NCBI RefSeq assembly: GCF_000308595.1 | Contig: NZ_BAGA01000004.1 | Coordinates: forward strand, 62,001-126,000 | DNA length: 64,000 bases | Direction of reading: 5' to 3' | Source of the DNA: Nocardia higoensis NBRC 100133 | Lineage (GTDB): Bacteria; Actinomycetota; Actinomycetes; Mycobacteriales; Mycobacteriaceae | Part shown: piece after piece, positions 55,663-64,000 of the stretch | Layout: each line of letters opens with the position of its first letter | Numbering within the stretch: the stretch's first letter is position 1 | Made by a program: the position numbers and the translations under genes | Notes under the pieces: generated by a model | Databases searched by the model: none | What the model was told of the DNA's origin: nothing | What the model saw: the letters and a program-made list of their open reading frames with translations, nothing else

Positions 55663-56202
55663 ATGGCAGCACAGCGCTCGGGCACGAACAGCGCGACGTC
55701 GGAAGATTACGACGACGTGGAGGGGTTCGCAGTGGCCGTGGTCCGCGAGGAAGGCAAGTGGCGGTGTAGTCCGTTGAGCAGTGCGGCACTGACCGATCTG
55801 TCGATCGCGGAGACCGAACTGAAGGCTTTGCGCAGTTCGGGCGCGGTGTTCGGGTTGCTGGACGTCGACGACGAATTCTTCGTCGTGCTGCGTCCCGGAC
55901 CGAGCGGCACCCGCCTGCTCGTCTCCGATGCCACCGCCGCGATCGACTACGACATCGCCGCCGACGTGCTCGAGGCCCTGAACATCGAAGTCCCCGACAT
56001 CGACCCGGACGAACTCGACGACATCGAGCCGTGGGAGGAGGGCGACCTCGGCGTGCTCGCCGATCTCGGCCTGCCCGAACCGGTCCTGTCGGTCATCCTC
56101 GCCGAGACCGATCTCTACCCCGACGAACAACTCGGCATGATCGCCCAGCGCCTCGGCTTCGCCGACGAACTGTCCGCGGTGCTGGACAAGCTGCCCCGGT
56201 GA
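55663..56202 (+). CDS. tRNA adenosine deaminase-associated protein
   Basis: This 179-residue acidic protein has DDVEGFAVAVVREEGKWRC, then ETELKALRSSGAVFGLLDVDDEFFVVLRPG and an Asp/Glu-rich middle, IDPDELDDIEPWEEGDLG. It matches the actinobacterial family encoded directly before tadA; the biochemical role is unknown. ATG 55663 follows TACCGT by 7 nt. Its stop overlaps the tadA start (GTGA). Confidence 0.92.
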   Translation: MAAQRSGTNSATSEDYDDVEGFAVAVVREEGKWRCSPLSSAALTDLSIAETELKALRSSGAVFGLLDVDDEFFVVLRPGPSGTRLLVSDATAAIDYDIAADVLEALNIEVPDIDPDELDDIEPWEEGDLGVLADLGLPEPVLSVILAETDLYPDEQLGMIAQRLGFADELSAVLDKLPR

Positions 56203-56681
56203 CGATGAGCGCGCTCGGCTCGAACCCGTTGCGCGCCGATGCGGCGATGATGCGCGTCGCCATCGAGGCCGCCGCGGCCGCCGACCCACGCGACGTGCCG
56301 GTGGGCGCGGTCGTCTTCGACGCCGACGGCCGGGAACTGGCCCGCGCCGCCAATGCCAGGGAAGCGCTCGGCGACCCCACCGCCCACGCCGAGGTGCTGG
56401 CCCTGCGCCGCGCCGCCGCGGTCAACGGCGACGGCTGGCGGCTGGAGAACGCCACCCTGGCGGTCACCCTGGAACCGTGCACGATGTGCGCGGGCGCGCT
56501 GGTCCTGGCCCGCGTCGGCCGCCTGGTCTTCGGCGCCTGGGAACCCAAGACCGGCGCCGTCGGCTCGCTGTGGGACGTGGTCCGCGACCGCCGCCTCAAC
56601 CACCGCCCCGAAGTCCGCGGCGGCGTCCTGGAACCCGAATGCGCCGCGCTGCTCGACGCCTTCTTTCGCTCACACCGCTGA
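56199..56681 (+). CDS. tadA: tRNA adenosine(34) deaminase TadA
   Basis: This ~160-residue zinc deaminase has TAHAEVLAL (zinc His and proton-shuttling Glu), EPCTMCAGALVLARV (two zinc Cys) and FGAWEPKTGAVGSLWDVV. It converts A34 to inosine in tRNA-Arg(ACG), and that tRNA gene is at 48805-48877 in this window. GTG 56199 overlaps the upstream stop; ATG 56205, two codons later, is an equally good start. Confidence 0.95.
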   Translation: MTMSALGSNPLRADAAMMRVAIEAAAAADPRDVPVGAVVFDADGRELARAANAREALGDPTAHAEVLALRRAAAVNGDGWRLENATLAVTLEPCTMCAGALVLARVGRLVFGAWEPKTGAVGSLWDVVRDRRLNHRPEVRGGVLEPECAALLDAFFRSHR

Positions 56682-56752
56682 CCTGCCCCGCCTGGCAATG
56701 CTCTGACCAGCGGATTTAGTGATAGGGCCGAGGTGGCTGTATTGTTTTCGGC

Positions 56753-56840
56753 GGTGGCGTGTCCGAGCGGCCTAAGGAGCACGCCTCGAAAGCGTGTGAG
56801 GGGTAACCCCCCTCCGAGGGTTCAAATCCCTCCGCCACCG
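56753..56840 (+). tRNA. tRNA-Ser (anticodon CGA)
   Basis: The acceptor GGTGGCG pairs with CGCCACC. The anticodon loop CTCGAAA has anticodon CGA (UCG codons), a long variable arm (GTGAGGGGTAACCCCCCTCC) is present, and the T arm is GGGTTCAAATCC. CCA is not encoded. A strong terminator with a T run follows directly. Confidence 0.97.
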
Positions 56841-56845
56841 CTGAG

Positions 56846-56881
56846 AGCCCCTCACCTGAATCGCCAGGTGAGGGGCTTTTT
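56846..56881 (+). terminator. Terminator after tRNA-Ser(CGA)
   Basis: A perfect 13-bp stem (56846-56858 with 56865-56877) has a 6-nt loop. The T run covers 56877-56881. Confidence 0.95.
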
Positions 56882-56996
56882 CATGGGGAAGCGTTGATCT
56901 TCCGCCACCGTGGGTAGACGGCGAACGAGCCGGTTTTCTCGGCCCCGGACCGCCGGGTCGAAGCCCGGGGCTCGGACGTTGTCGAAGGAGGCACCG

Positions 56997-58238
56997 ATGA
57001 CCGCGCCCGCCACGATCGATCCGACGCTCGTCGACCTGTACGAAGATCTCCACCGTCATCCGGAACTGGGGTTCCAGGAGCATCGCACCGCCGGGTTGGT
57101 GGCCGAGCGGCTGCGCACGGCGGGGTTCGAGGTCACCACCGGTGTGGGGAAGACCGGCGTGGTCGGCGTTCTGCACAACGGCGCGGGCCCGACCGCGCTG
57201 CTGCGCGCCGACATGGACGCGCTTCCGGTCCGGGAGGACACCGGATTGCCGTACGCCAGCACCGTCACGGCCACCGACCGGCACGGCGCCACCGTGCCGG
57301 TCGCCCACGCGTGCGGTCATGACCTGCACACCACCTGTCTGCTCGGCGCGGCCGGGATCATGGCCGCCGACCGGTCGGCCTGGTCGGGCACCCTGCTGCT
57401 GGTGTTCCAGCCCGCGGAGGAACTCGGCGCGGGCGCGCAGGCCATGGTGGACGACGGCATCTTCGACCGGTTCCCGAAGCCGGACGTCGTGCTCGGCCAG
57501 CATGTCGCGCCGCTGCCCGCGGGCCGGATCGCCGGACATCCCGGCCCGTCCTACGCCGGTTCGGATTCGTTGCGGGTGCGGCTGGTCGGCCGGGGCGCGC
57601 ACGGATCGATGCCGGAGGCCTCCGTCGATCCGGTCGTGCTGGTCGCCGCGACGGTGCTGCGGTTGCAGACCGTCATTTCCCGCGAGATCCCGAGCACCGC
57701 GACCGCCGTGCTCACCGTCGGCTCCGTCCACGCGGGCGAAGCGGCCAATGTGATTCCGGGATCCGCCGAGATCCAGCTCAACATCCGCAGCTACGACGCG
57801 GCGGTGCGCCGCCGGATTCTCGACAGCGTCGAACGGATCGTGCGCGGCGAAGCGGCGACGGCGGGTGCGCCGCAGGAGCCGACCATCACCGAGATCGAGC
57901 GTTTTCCCGTCGTCGTCAACGACTCTCGGGCGCTGCGCAGGAGCCTCGACGCCATCGCGTCCTGGCTCGGCGAGGACAACGTTCTCGACCCGGGCGCGGG
58001 GGCGGGCAGCGAGGACGTCGGCATCTTCGCCACCAGTTCCGGTGCACCGCTGTCGTATTGGCTGCTCGGCGGCGCGGACCCGTCCCTGTTCACCACCGGC
58101 GACATGAGCGACCCCGCGCTGCTGAAGGTCCCGTCGAATCACTCGCCGCACTACGCCCCCGTCATCGACCCCACCCTCGGGATCGGCGTGCGCGCTCTGG
58201 TGAGCGCGGCGTGCGAGTGGCTGCCCTCCGGCCGATAG
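56997..58238 (+). CDS. M20 family amidohydrolase (hippurate hydrolase-like)
   Basis: This 413-residue metallo-hydrolase of the M20D type has LHRHPELGFQEHRTA, LLRADMDALPVRE, VAHACGHDLHTTCLLGAA (metal and catalytic residues) and VFQPAEELGAGAQAM. A dimerisation domain (GRGAHGSMPEASVDPVVL) and a late NHSPHYAP complete the metal site. It cleaves N-acyl amino acids or related amides. ATG 56997 has GAAGGAG at good spacing. It stands alone after tRNA-Ser. Confidence 0.92.
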   Translation: MTAPATIDPTLVDLYEDLHRHPELGFQEHRTAGLVAERLRTAGFEVTTGVGKTGVVGVLHNGAGPTALLRADMDALPVREDTGLPYASTVTATDRHGATVPVAHACGHDLHTTCLLGAAGIMAADRSAWSGTLLLVFQPAEELGAGAQAMVDDGIFDRFPKPDVVLGQHVAPLPAGRIAGHPGPSYAGSDSLRVRLVGRGAHGSMPEASVDPVVLVAATVLRLQTVISREIPSTATAVLTVGSVHAGEAANVIPGSAEIQLNIRSYDAAVRRRILDSVERIVRGEAATAGAPQEPTITEIERFPVVVNDSRALRRSLDAIASWLGEDNVLDPGAGAGSEDVGIFATSSGAPLSYWLLGGADPSLFTTGDMSDPALLKVPSNHSPHYAPVIDPTLGIGVRALVSAACEWLPSGR

Positions 58239-58391
58239 CGGCGCCGTCCGTCCGGTAAACGAAATCCTCGCGAACCGCACTTCCCGCGTGAATCGGGCGT
58301 GAGCGGGTATTCCGCTGACGTTGGCAGCGGGAAGGGGACGGGTGCCGGGTGCGCCGCCGAACCGTCCGCAAGAACGATGCGCGAGAGTGAC

Positions 58392-58601
58392 ATGAGAATT
58401 GGAAGTGCAATTGTTCTGATCTGGTTGTTGATCGGTGTGGTGGCCTGCGTGCAGCGTGACTACTTCGACAACAGCGGCCCCGTCGACTGCGCCGGTATCG
58501 GGACCGTCGCGGTCACCGTGATCGCCGGACCGCTCAACTACATGGGCGTGAATCCGAAGATCGCGAACTGCGATGTCGATGTGCCGCAGCCGAGTCCGTA
58601 G
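58392..58601 (+). CDS. Small conserved membrane/secreted protein, 69 residues
   Basis: It has a single N-terminal hydrophobic helix (GSAIVLIWLLIGVVACVQRD) and a mature part DYFDNSGPVDCAGIGTVAVT, then AGPLNYMGVNPKI. Several actinobacterial small proteins share the AGPLNY-GVNPK ending from memory, without known function. Cys residues at the helix end and in VDCAG might be lipidated or disulphide-bonded, but no strict lipobox is present. A 19-bp terminator follows. Confidence 0.7.
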   Translation: MRIGSAIVLIWLLIGVVACVQRDYFDNSGPVDCAGIGTVAVTVIAGPLNYMGVNPKIANCDVDVPQPSP

Positions 58602-58625
58602 CGGGCGGCCGGGGACGACGCAGTG

Positions 58626-58666
58626 ACGGCAACGGCCCCGCACCAGTGGTGCGGGGCCGTTGCCGT
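58626..58666. terminator. Bidirectional terminator between the small protein gene and the MMPL gene
   Basis: A perfect 19-bp stem (58626-58644 with 58648-58666) has a 3-nt loop and separates the convergent genes. It is the longest perfect hairpin noticed in the window. Confidence 0.92.
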
Positions 58667-58690
58667 GTGCGGTGGAATCGTCGGGATCGG

Positions 58691-60982
58691 TCAGACGCCG
58701 ACCGGCTCCTTGGCCGGAGCGGCCGAGAGCTCTTGGCGCTCGCGCAGTTTCGTACCCTCCACGTCGATCTCGGGCAGGATGCGGTCCAGCCACGCGGGCA
58801 TCCACCACGACCACTTGCCCATGATCACCAGCAGCGCCGGGATCAGCACCATGCGCACCACGAAGGCGTCGAACAGCACGCCCGCGGCGAGCGCGAAGCC
58901 GAAGGACTTCACGGTGACATCGGGTTCGAGGATGAACGAGGCGAACACCGAGATCATGATGATCGCCGCAGCGGTCACCACCCGGGCGCCGTGGTGGTAG
59001 CCGGAGACCACGGCCTCGGTCGGCGACTTGCCGTGCACGTACTCCTCGCGCATGCGGGTCACCAGGAACACCTGGTAGTCCATCGCGAGGCCGAACACCA
59101 GGCCGATCAACATGATCGGCAGGAAGCTGACGATCGGATGCGGCTCGGACACCAGGCCGAACGCGCCCTCCTGGAAGATCAGCACCGTCGCGCCGAAGGT
59201 GGCCGCCATCGACAGCAGGAAGCCGAGCGCGGCGGTCAGCGGGACCAGAACGGAGCGGAACACCAGGATCAGCAGCACGAAGGCCGCGCCGGCCACGATG
59301 GCCAGGTAGGGGACGATCTTGCTGAGCAGCACGTGGTCGATGTCGGCGTAGATGGCGGTGGAGCCGGTGATGCCGTACTCCATGCCGTACTGCGCCTTCA
59401 GCTCGCTCTCGGCGTCGCGGGCTTCGGCGACCAGATCCTTGGTCGCCTGATTGTTCGGGCCCGCCTTCGGCACGGCGTCGAGCATGGCGCCCGCGCCGTT
59501 CTGGCTGATCATCGGCATGGTCACGTAGTCCATGTCCGGATAGCCGGCCAGCCGGTCGCGCAGCGCGTTCACGGCTTCCTCACGCCGGTCGCCCGGCACG
59601 TTCTCCAGGTCGACGACGACATTGAGCACGCCGTTGCTGCCCTCGCCGAAGCCTTCGGTGCGCAGCTCGTAGGCCTTGCGGACGGTGGAGTCCGACGGCA
59701 TGGCGTCCTCGCCGGGCAGACCGAGGTTCAGGTTCACGGCGGGCGCGGCCAGGGCGCCGAGCACGATCACGCTGAGCACCACCGCGACCCAGGGGGCCTT
59801 GCCGATCAGCCGCCCGAAACGCATGCCGTTGGTGACCGCCGAGTCGTCCTCGGGGTCGTGCTTGGCGACGAAGGGCAGCTTCGGGGTGAACAGGAAGCGG
59901 CCGAACGCGCCGAGCAGGGCGGGCATCAGGGTGATGGCGGTGATCACGGCGAAGGCGGCGGCGATGGCGCCGCCCAGACCCATGAAGGTCAGGAACTGCA
60001 CGCCGACGATGCTCAGCCCGGCCAGCGCGATGATGACGGTCAGTCCGGCGAACACGACCGCCGAGCCCGCGGTGCCCAGGGCGACGCCGGCGGCTTCCTC
60101 GGGCGAATCCTGCACCGTCAGTTCGTGTTTGTAGCGGGAGACGATGAACAGCGCGTAGTCGATGGACAGCGCGATGCCGATCATGGAGGCCAGGAAGGTG
60201 GTGAAGCTGGGGATCTCCATGAACGAGGTGCCGAGGGTGACCATCGAGATGGCCGCGCCGAGGCCCGCGATGGCGGTGATGATCGGCACGAAGGCGGCCA
60301 CGATCGCGCCGAAGCCGACGATCATGACGACCAGTGCCACGGCCATGCCGATCATCTCGGCCTGACCGCTCGGCTGCACTTCCTCCTGCGCGATGCTGCC
60401 GCTCATCTCGACGGTCAGCCCGGCCGCCCTGGCGGCGTCGGCCACGTCGTAGGCGGCCTCGCGGTTGTCGGCGGTGATGTCGGCGAACGTGGGGATGGTG
60501 AAGGGGACCGCGATCACGGCCACCGAGTCCGGCGCCTCGGTGTTGAGCACGTTCAGCGGCGCGCCGCTGCAGGTGGCGGGATCGGGCGCGGCCAGGCAGC
60601 CCATCGCCTCGGCGGCCAGGATCGGATTGGTCACCGGCTTGCTGTGGTCGACGATGTCGAGCCGGTCGAGCGCGGCGACGAAGGCGTCGACCGCGGCGCG
60701 ATTGGCCGGGTCGGTGAGCTTCTGGCCCTCGGGCGCGGCGACGACGTAGGTGCCGGTGACCGCGTCGAGCTGGAAGGCCGACGAGGCGCCGGGGAAGTGT
60801 TTGTCGAGGATTTCGGTGGCGCGTTCGGAGGGGAGCGCGGGCATGCTGAAGTCGTTGCTCATCGGCTTGCCCAGCTGCGCGCCCAGCGCGGCCAGAACTC
60901 CGAGCAGGACGAGCCAGACGGGCAGCACTATCCATTTACGGCGGAAAGCGAACTTTCCGAATCGGTACAGATAGACGGACAC
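58691..60982 (-). CDS. MMPL family RND transporter
   Basis: This 763-residue exporter has the MMPL two-repeat plan: N-terminal helix, large outer loop, five helices, second helix and loop, five helices. Each core has the proton-relay motif region, with GIALSIDYALFIVSRYKHEL in the first repeat and LVFGLAMDYQVFLVTRMREE in the second. MMPL proteins export lipids or siderophores or expel drugs. Closeness to YdfJ-like pumps and TetR control favour a drug or fatty-compound exporter over mycolate transport. GTG 60982 has AGGAG at 10 nt. It is divergent from tetR, with an operator over its predicted start point. Confidence 0.93.
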   Translation of the reverse strand: MSVYLYRFGKFAFRRKWIVLPVWLVLLGVLAALGAQLGKPMSNDFSMPALPSERATEILDKHFPGASSAFQLDAVTGTYVVAAPEGQKLTDPANRAAVDAFVAALDRLDIVDHSKPVTNPILAAEAMGCLAAPDPATCSGAPLNVLNTEAPDSVAVIAVPFTIPTFADITADNREAAYDVADAARAAGLTVEMSGSIAQEEVQPSGQAEMIGMAVALVVMIVGFGAIVAAFVPIITAIAGLGAAISMVTLGTSFMEIPSFTTFLASMIGIALSIDYALFIVSRYKHELTVQDSPEEAAGVALGTAGSAVVFAGLTVIIALAGLSIVGVQFLTFMGLGGAIAAAFAVITAITLMPALLGAFGRFLFTPKLPFVAKHDPEDDSAVTNGMRFGRLIGKAPWVAVVLSVIVLGALAAPAVNLNLGLPGEDAMPSDSTVRKAYELRTEGFGEGSNGVLNVVVDLENVPGDRREEAVNALRDRLAGYPDMDYVTMPMISQNGAGAMLDAVPKAGPNNQATKDLVAEARDAESELKAQYGMEYGITGSTAIYADIDHVLLSKIVPYLAIVAGAAFVLLILVFRSVLVPLTAALGFLLSMAATFGATVLIFQEGAFGLVSEPHPIVSFLPIMLIGLVFGLAMDYQVFLVTRMREEYVHGKSPTEAVVSGYHHGARVVTAAAIIMISVFASFILEPDVTVKSFGFALAAGVLFDAFVVRMVLIPALLVIMGKWSWWMPAWLDRILPEIDVEGTKLRERQELSAAPAKEPVGV

Positions 60983-61083
60983 GAGTGGTTTCTCCTAGCG
61001 ATGACAGGGACGTGCTCGTTCATGGCTTGCGTAGACAGCACTCGCGGGGCTGTTCGGGCGCCCCGCCTCCACAATCGCTCCTG

Positions 61084-61130
61084 CCTACCGTGCGGTAGGT
61101 AGACTACCCAGCGAATAAGCGGAGGAACAA
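61084..61130 (-). promoter_or_regulatory. MMPL promoter with TetR operator
   Basis: On the minus strand TTGTTC (61130-61125) and TAGTCT (61106-61101) are 18 bp apart, a credible -35/-10 pair. CCTACCG-TG-CGGTAGG (61084-61099) starts just past the -10 and would cover the transcription start. Such a palindrome between a divergent tetR and an exporter is the classical repressor arrangement. Confidence 0.7.
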
Positions 61131-61185
61131 CCTCAGCTTTCGTGACCCGGCCTACATATAACAGCCGGGGTGAGAGGATCATCCC

Positions 61186-61779
61186 ATGGCTCAACCGTAT
61201 GCAGCCCAGAGCATCATCGCAGGTGGCGGCACCAAAATGGCGATCCGGGACGCCGCTGTGCGGCTTTTCGGAAGCAAGGGCTTCGAACAGACGAGCCTGC
61301 GTGAGGTCGCGGATGCGGTAGGGATCACAAAGGCGTCTCTCTACTATCACTATCCATCCAAGCTCGACCTGTTGCTGGCGATCATCGATCCGGTCGTGGA
61401 GAACATCCGCCGGGTCGTCGCCGAGGTCGACGGACTGCGCCACGACGCCGATACCGTGCGTCGGGTGCTGCGCGACTACCTGCGCGGCATGGTCCGGCAT
61501 CGCGATGCCGGTTCCATGTGCGTGCGCGATGCCGTCGCGATCTACAACGCGCTGTCCGAGCGATATCCGGACGTGCTCGAATCGGGCAAGGTGCTCACCG
61601 ATTGGCTCGCCGGGCCGGACGCGGGTTACGAGGCGCGGGTACGCGCGGCCGCCGCCCTTTCGGTGATCAGCTCGGCCCTCACATCGGACGAATACGTTCC
61701 CGGCGTTCCCGACGACGTGCTCGAGACGACCCTGCTCGACGCGGCGACCTCGGTGCTGAACATTCACGCGACCGCGTAG
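61186..61779 (+). CDS. TetR family repressor, probably of the MMPL exporter
   Basis: This 197-residue regulator has the HTH AIRDAAVRLFGSKGFEQTSL, then REVADAVGITKASLYYHYPSK. An all-helical ligand domain follows. It lies divergent from the MMPL gene with a CCTACCG/CGGTAGG palindrome between. GAGAGGA precedes the ATG at 61186. The ligand is unknown. Confidence 0.93.
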   Translation: MAQPYAAQSIIAGGGTKMAIRDAAVRLFGSKGFEQTSLREVADAVGITKASLYYHYPSKLDLLLAIIDPVVENIRRVVAEVDGLRHDADTVRRVLRDYLRGMVRHRDAGSMCVRDAVAIYNALSERYPDVLESGKVLTDWLAGPDAGYEARVRAAAALSVISSALTSDEYVPGVPDDVLETTLLDAATSVLNIHATA

Positions 61780-61837
61780 ATTCGACCTGTCGCAAGGCCG
61801 TCCGTAGTCGAATGAGCTATCAGCCAGGGAGTTCGTC

Positions 61838-62302
61838 GTGCATATCACCGCGAAGGTCGACTACGCGGTGCGCACCCTGGTCGAGATCGCGCACGTGCCC
61901 GCCGGGCCGCTGACCAAGGTGAAGGCCGAGACGATCGCCTCGGCGCAGCGGATCCCGCCCAAGGTGCTCGAGACGGTGCTGGCGGAACTGCGCCGCGCCG
62001 AACTCGTGACCAGCAGGCGCGGCCCGGACGGCGGCTACCGGCTGGCCAGGCCCGCCGCCGAGATCTCCGTCGCCGACGTGATCCGCGCGATCGAGGGCCC
62101 GCTGGCCTCGGTGCGCGGCGAGCGGCCCGAGGACGTGCGCTATGCCGGCTCGGCCGCGCCCCTGCAGCGGGTGTGGATCGCGCTGCGGGTGAATATCCGC
62201 GCGGTACTGGAGAATGTCTCGATCGAGCAGATCGCCACCGACGGGCTGCCCGAATTCGTCGACGCGCTCACCGCCGATCCAGGGGCCTGGTCGCGGCGAT
62301 GA
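61838..62302 (+). CDS. Rrf2 family regulator without cysteines
   Basis: This 154-residue winged-helix protein is of the Rrf2 family: KVDYAVRTLVEIAHVPAGPLTKVKAETIASA, PPKVLETVLAELRRAELVTSRRGPDGGYRLARP and ISVADVIRAIEGPLASVRG. Rrf2 members such as IscR and NsrR bind an Fe-S cluster through three Cys, but this protein has no Cys at all, so it cannot do so. AGGGAG precedes the GTG. It lies 66 bases before the ABC exporter gene on the same strand and may control it. Confidence 0.92.
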   Translation: MHITAKVDYAVRTLVEIAHVPAGPLTKVKAETIASAQRIPPKVLETVLAELRRAELVTSRRGPDGGYRLARPAAEISVADVIRAIEGPLASVRGERPEDVRYAGSAAPLQRVWIALRVNIRAVLENVSIEQIATDGLPEFVDALTADPGAWSRR

Positions 62303-62368
62303 GCCCGCGACGCTCTGGGCGAAACCTGGGGGCGGTGGCGTCGATTTGGCGGTAGCCTGCCTCCCATC

Positions 62369-64000
62369 ATGTTGATCAGACTGCTCAGGACGTTTCTGTC
62401 CCCGTACCGCGCTCAGCTGGCGGGGGTCGTCGCGCTCCAGCTGGTCTCGGTCATCGCCATGCTCTACCTGCCCAGTCTCAACGCCGATCTCATCGACAAC
62501 GGCGTGACCAAGGGCGATATCGGCTACATCTGGAACACCGGCCTGTGGATGCTCGCGGTGACCGTGGTGCAGATCGTGGCCTCGGCCTCGTCGGTGTTCC
62601 TGGGCGCGCAGGCGGCCATGCGCGCCGGCCGCGATCTGCGCGCCGCGCTCGTGCACCGGGTGGGCACCTTCTCCGCCCGTGAGGTCGGCGTGTTCGGCGC
62701 GCCCTCGTTGATCACCCGCAACACCAACGATGTGCAGCAGGTGCAGCTGCTGGTCGTGATGTCGGTGACGGTGCTGGTGATGGCTCCGATCATGTGCGTC
62801 GGCGGCATCTTCATGGCCGTGCGCGAGGACATGAAGCTGTCCTGGCTGCTGCTGATCGCGGTGCCGGCGCTCGCGCTCGCCATGGGATTCGTGGTGGTGA
62901 AGCTGGTTCCCGGCTTCCGGCAGGTGCAGGAACGCATCGACGTGGTCAATCGGGTGCTGCGCGAACAGATCACCGGTATCCGGGTGGTGCGCGCGTTCGT
63001 GCGCGAACGCCAGGAGATCTGGCGCTTCAGCCTGGCCAACAGCGATCTGACCGAGGCCTCGCTGCGGGTCGGCAGGCTGATGGCGCTGATGTTCCCGGCG
63101 GTGCTGCTGATCAGCAACCTCACCACGGTCGGCGTGATCTGGTTCGGCGGGCACCTGATCGATCAGGGTGAGCTGGAGATCGGCTCGCTCACGGCGATGC
63201 TGTCCTACATCATGCAGATCCTGATGGCGGTCATGATGGCCTCCTTCATGGCGGTCATGGCCCCGCGTGCGGCGGTCTCGGCCGACCGCATCGGCGCGGT
63301 GCTGAACACCGAATCCTCGGTGCTGGAACCGGAATTCCCGAAGCCCTTCGACGGCGACCCGGGCATCGTCGAATTCGCCGGCGCCGAGTTCGCCTACCCG
63401 GGCGCGGAGAAGGCGGTGCTCAGCGGCATCAGCTTCGACGTCGAGCCGGGCACCACCACGGCGATCGTCGGTTCCACCGGCGCGGGCAAGACCACTCTGG
63501 TCGGCTTGGTGCCCAGGCTGATCGACGTCACCGCGGGCGCGGTCCGCATCGGCGGCACCGACGTACGCGAACTCGATCTGGAGATCCTGCGCGAGCAGAT
63601 CGGCCTGGTCCCGCAGAAGGCCTATCTGTTCTCCGGCACGGTGGCGAGCAATCTGCGCTACGGCGACCCCGATGCCACCGACGAGCAGCTGTGGGAGGCG
63701 CTCGAGATCGCCCAGGCCGCCGATTTCGTCCGGGCGATGCCCGAGGGGCTGAACACCCCGGTCGCCCAGGGCGGCACCACCGTCTCCGGCGGTCAGCGCC
63801 AGCGCCTCGCCATCGCCCGGGCCCTCGTGCGCAGGCCCAGGATCTACGTGTTCGACGATTCGTTCTCCGCGCTCGATGTCGCCACCGACGCCCGGTTGCG
63901 CGCGGCGCTGCGGCCGGTGACCAGGGACGCCTCGGTGATCATCGTCGCCCAGCGGGTGTCGACCATCCGCGAGGCCGATCAGATCGTGGTGCTCGAGGAC
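62369..64000 (+). CDS. ABC exporter with fused membrane and ATPase domains, 3' end missing
   Basis: The frame is open to the window end, with 544 residues visible. It has six membrane helices (from LRTFLSPYRAQLAGVVALQL), then an ATPase domain with Walker A IVGSTGAGKTTL, signature TVSGGQRQRLAIA and Walker B IYVFDDSFSALD, as in heterodimeric drug or lipid exporters. A half-transporter partner probably follows outside the window. ATG 62369 is used; a TAGCCT box 10 nt upstream suggests a very short leader. The Rrf2 gene upstream is co-directional. Confidence 0.93.
   Translation, partial: MLIRLLRTFLSPYRAQLAGVVALQLVSVIAMLYLPSLNADLIDNGVTKGDIGYIWNTGLWMLAVTVVQIVASASSVFLGAQAAMRAGRDLRAALVHRVGTFSAREVGVFGAPSLITRNTNDVQQVQLLVVMSVTVLVMAPIMCVGGIFMAVREDMKLSWLLLIAVPALALAMGFVVVKLVPGFRQVQERIDVVNRVLREQITGIRVVRAFVRERQEIWRFSLANSDLTEASLRVGRLMALMFPAVLLISNLTTVGVIWFGGHLIDQGELEIGSLTAMLSYIMQILMAVMMASFMAVMAPRAAVSADRIGAVLNTESSVLEPEFPKPFDGDPGIVEFAGAEFAYPGAEKAVLSGISFDVEPGTTTAIVGSTGAGKTTLVGLVPRLIDVTAGAVRIGGTDVRELDLEILREQIGLVPQKAYLFSGTVASNLRYGDPDATDEQLWEALEIAQAADFVRAMPEGLNTPVAQGGTTVSGGQRQRLAIARALVRRPRIYVFDDSFSALDVATDARLRAALRPVTRDASVIIVAQRVSTIREADQIVVLED

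Noticed and set aside
56753..56900. tRNA-Ser as an integrated-element attachment site
   Set aside because: No integrase, phage gene or repeated tRNA 3' end was found on either side.

Overview
This 64 kb window is chromosomal DNA from a high-GC, mycolic-acid-containing actinobacterium. It is most likely Nocardia or a close relative. The basis is the 3' end of pks13 next to accD4, two arabinosyltransferases of the Emb family, aftA, dprE1/dprE2, glfT1 and glfT2, the Bpa proteasome activator, a mycothiol-type maleylpyruvate isomerase fold, and frequent GTG starts. No phage, insertion sequence, CRISPR array or rRNA was seen. The species assignment is inference; the cell-wall gene content is read directly.

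Layout. 1-2.6 kb: end of the mycolate condensation locus (pks13, accD4). 2.7-4.1 kb: a Rid protein and HxlR regulator sharing a promoter region, then an E. coli PpiB-like cyclophilin. 4.3-17 kb: arabinan synthesis, with two convergent emb genes flanking a new 53-codon gene, aftA carrying a tandem-repeat insert, the coupled pair dprE1-dprE2 and a divergent GtrA-type gene. 17-22.6 kb: a flavin/PNPOx-like protein, a molybdopterin oxidoreductase, a small unknown protein, a DUF4282 membrane protein and an XRE regulator. 22.6-28.6 kb: dTDP-rhamnose genes rmlC, rmlA and rmlB, interrupted by a hydrolase and a tandem pair of near-identical secreted glycine-rich paralogues. 28.5-33.9 kb: a DUF2142 multi-spanning protein, a polyprenyl-phosphate-type GT2, a GtrA protein and glfT2. 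34-41.5 kb: SDR, rsgA with an upstream short ORF, glfT1/wzt/wzm, bpa, and an aminotransferase-fold protein.

41.5-58.6 kb is mostly housekeeping: a quinone reductase, a lactate monooxygenase-like flavoenzyme, MarR, three tRNA-Ser genes and one tRNA-Arg, a Clp ATPase, hydrolases, hisC-like, a maleylpyruvate isomerase-like protein, a vsr-dcm pair, prephenate dehydrogenase, tadA with its associated gene, and an M20 hydrolase. 58.6-64 kb: an MMPL exporter divergent from a TetR regulator, an Rrf2 regulator, and an ABC exporter cut by the window end.

How the genes work together. Most of the first 40 kb builds the mycolyl-arabinogalactan envelope. Rml enzymes make the rhamnose of the linker, GlfT1/GlfT2 build the galactan, Wzm/Wzt export it, DprE1/E2 make the arabinose donor, AftA and the Emb proteins build the arabinan, and Pks13/AccD4 make mycolic acids. 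Two signals recur: a TANNNT box 6-8 nt before an ATG/GTG start with no Shine-Dalgarno (at least 14 genes, read as leaderless promoters), and 4-base stop/start overlaps (GTGA/ATGA) inside operons. The most interesting candidate for something undescribed is the GT2 / GtrA / DUF2142 set beside glfT2, which looks like a three-part system for adding a lipid-carried sugar to the envelope. Next are the duplicated secreted glycine-rich proteins inside the rml locus.
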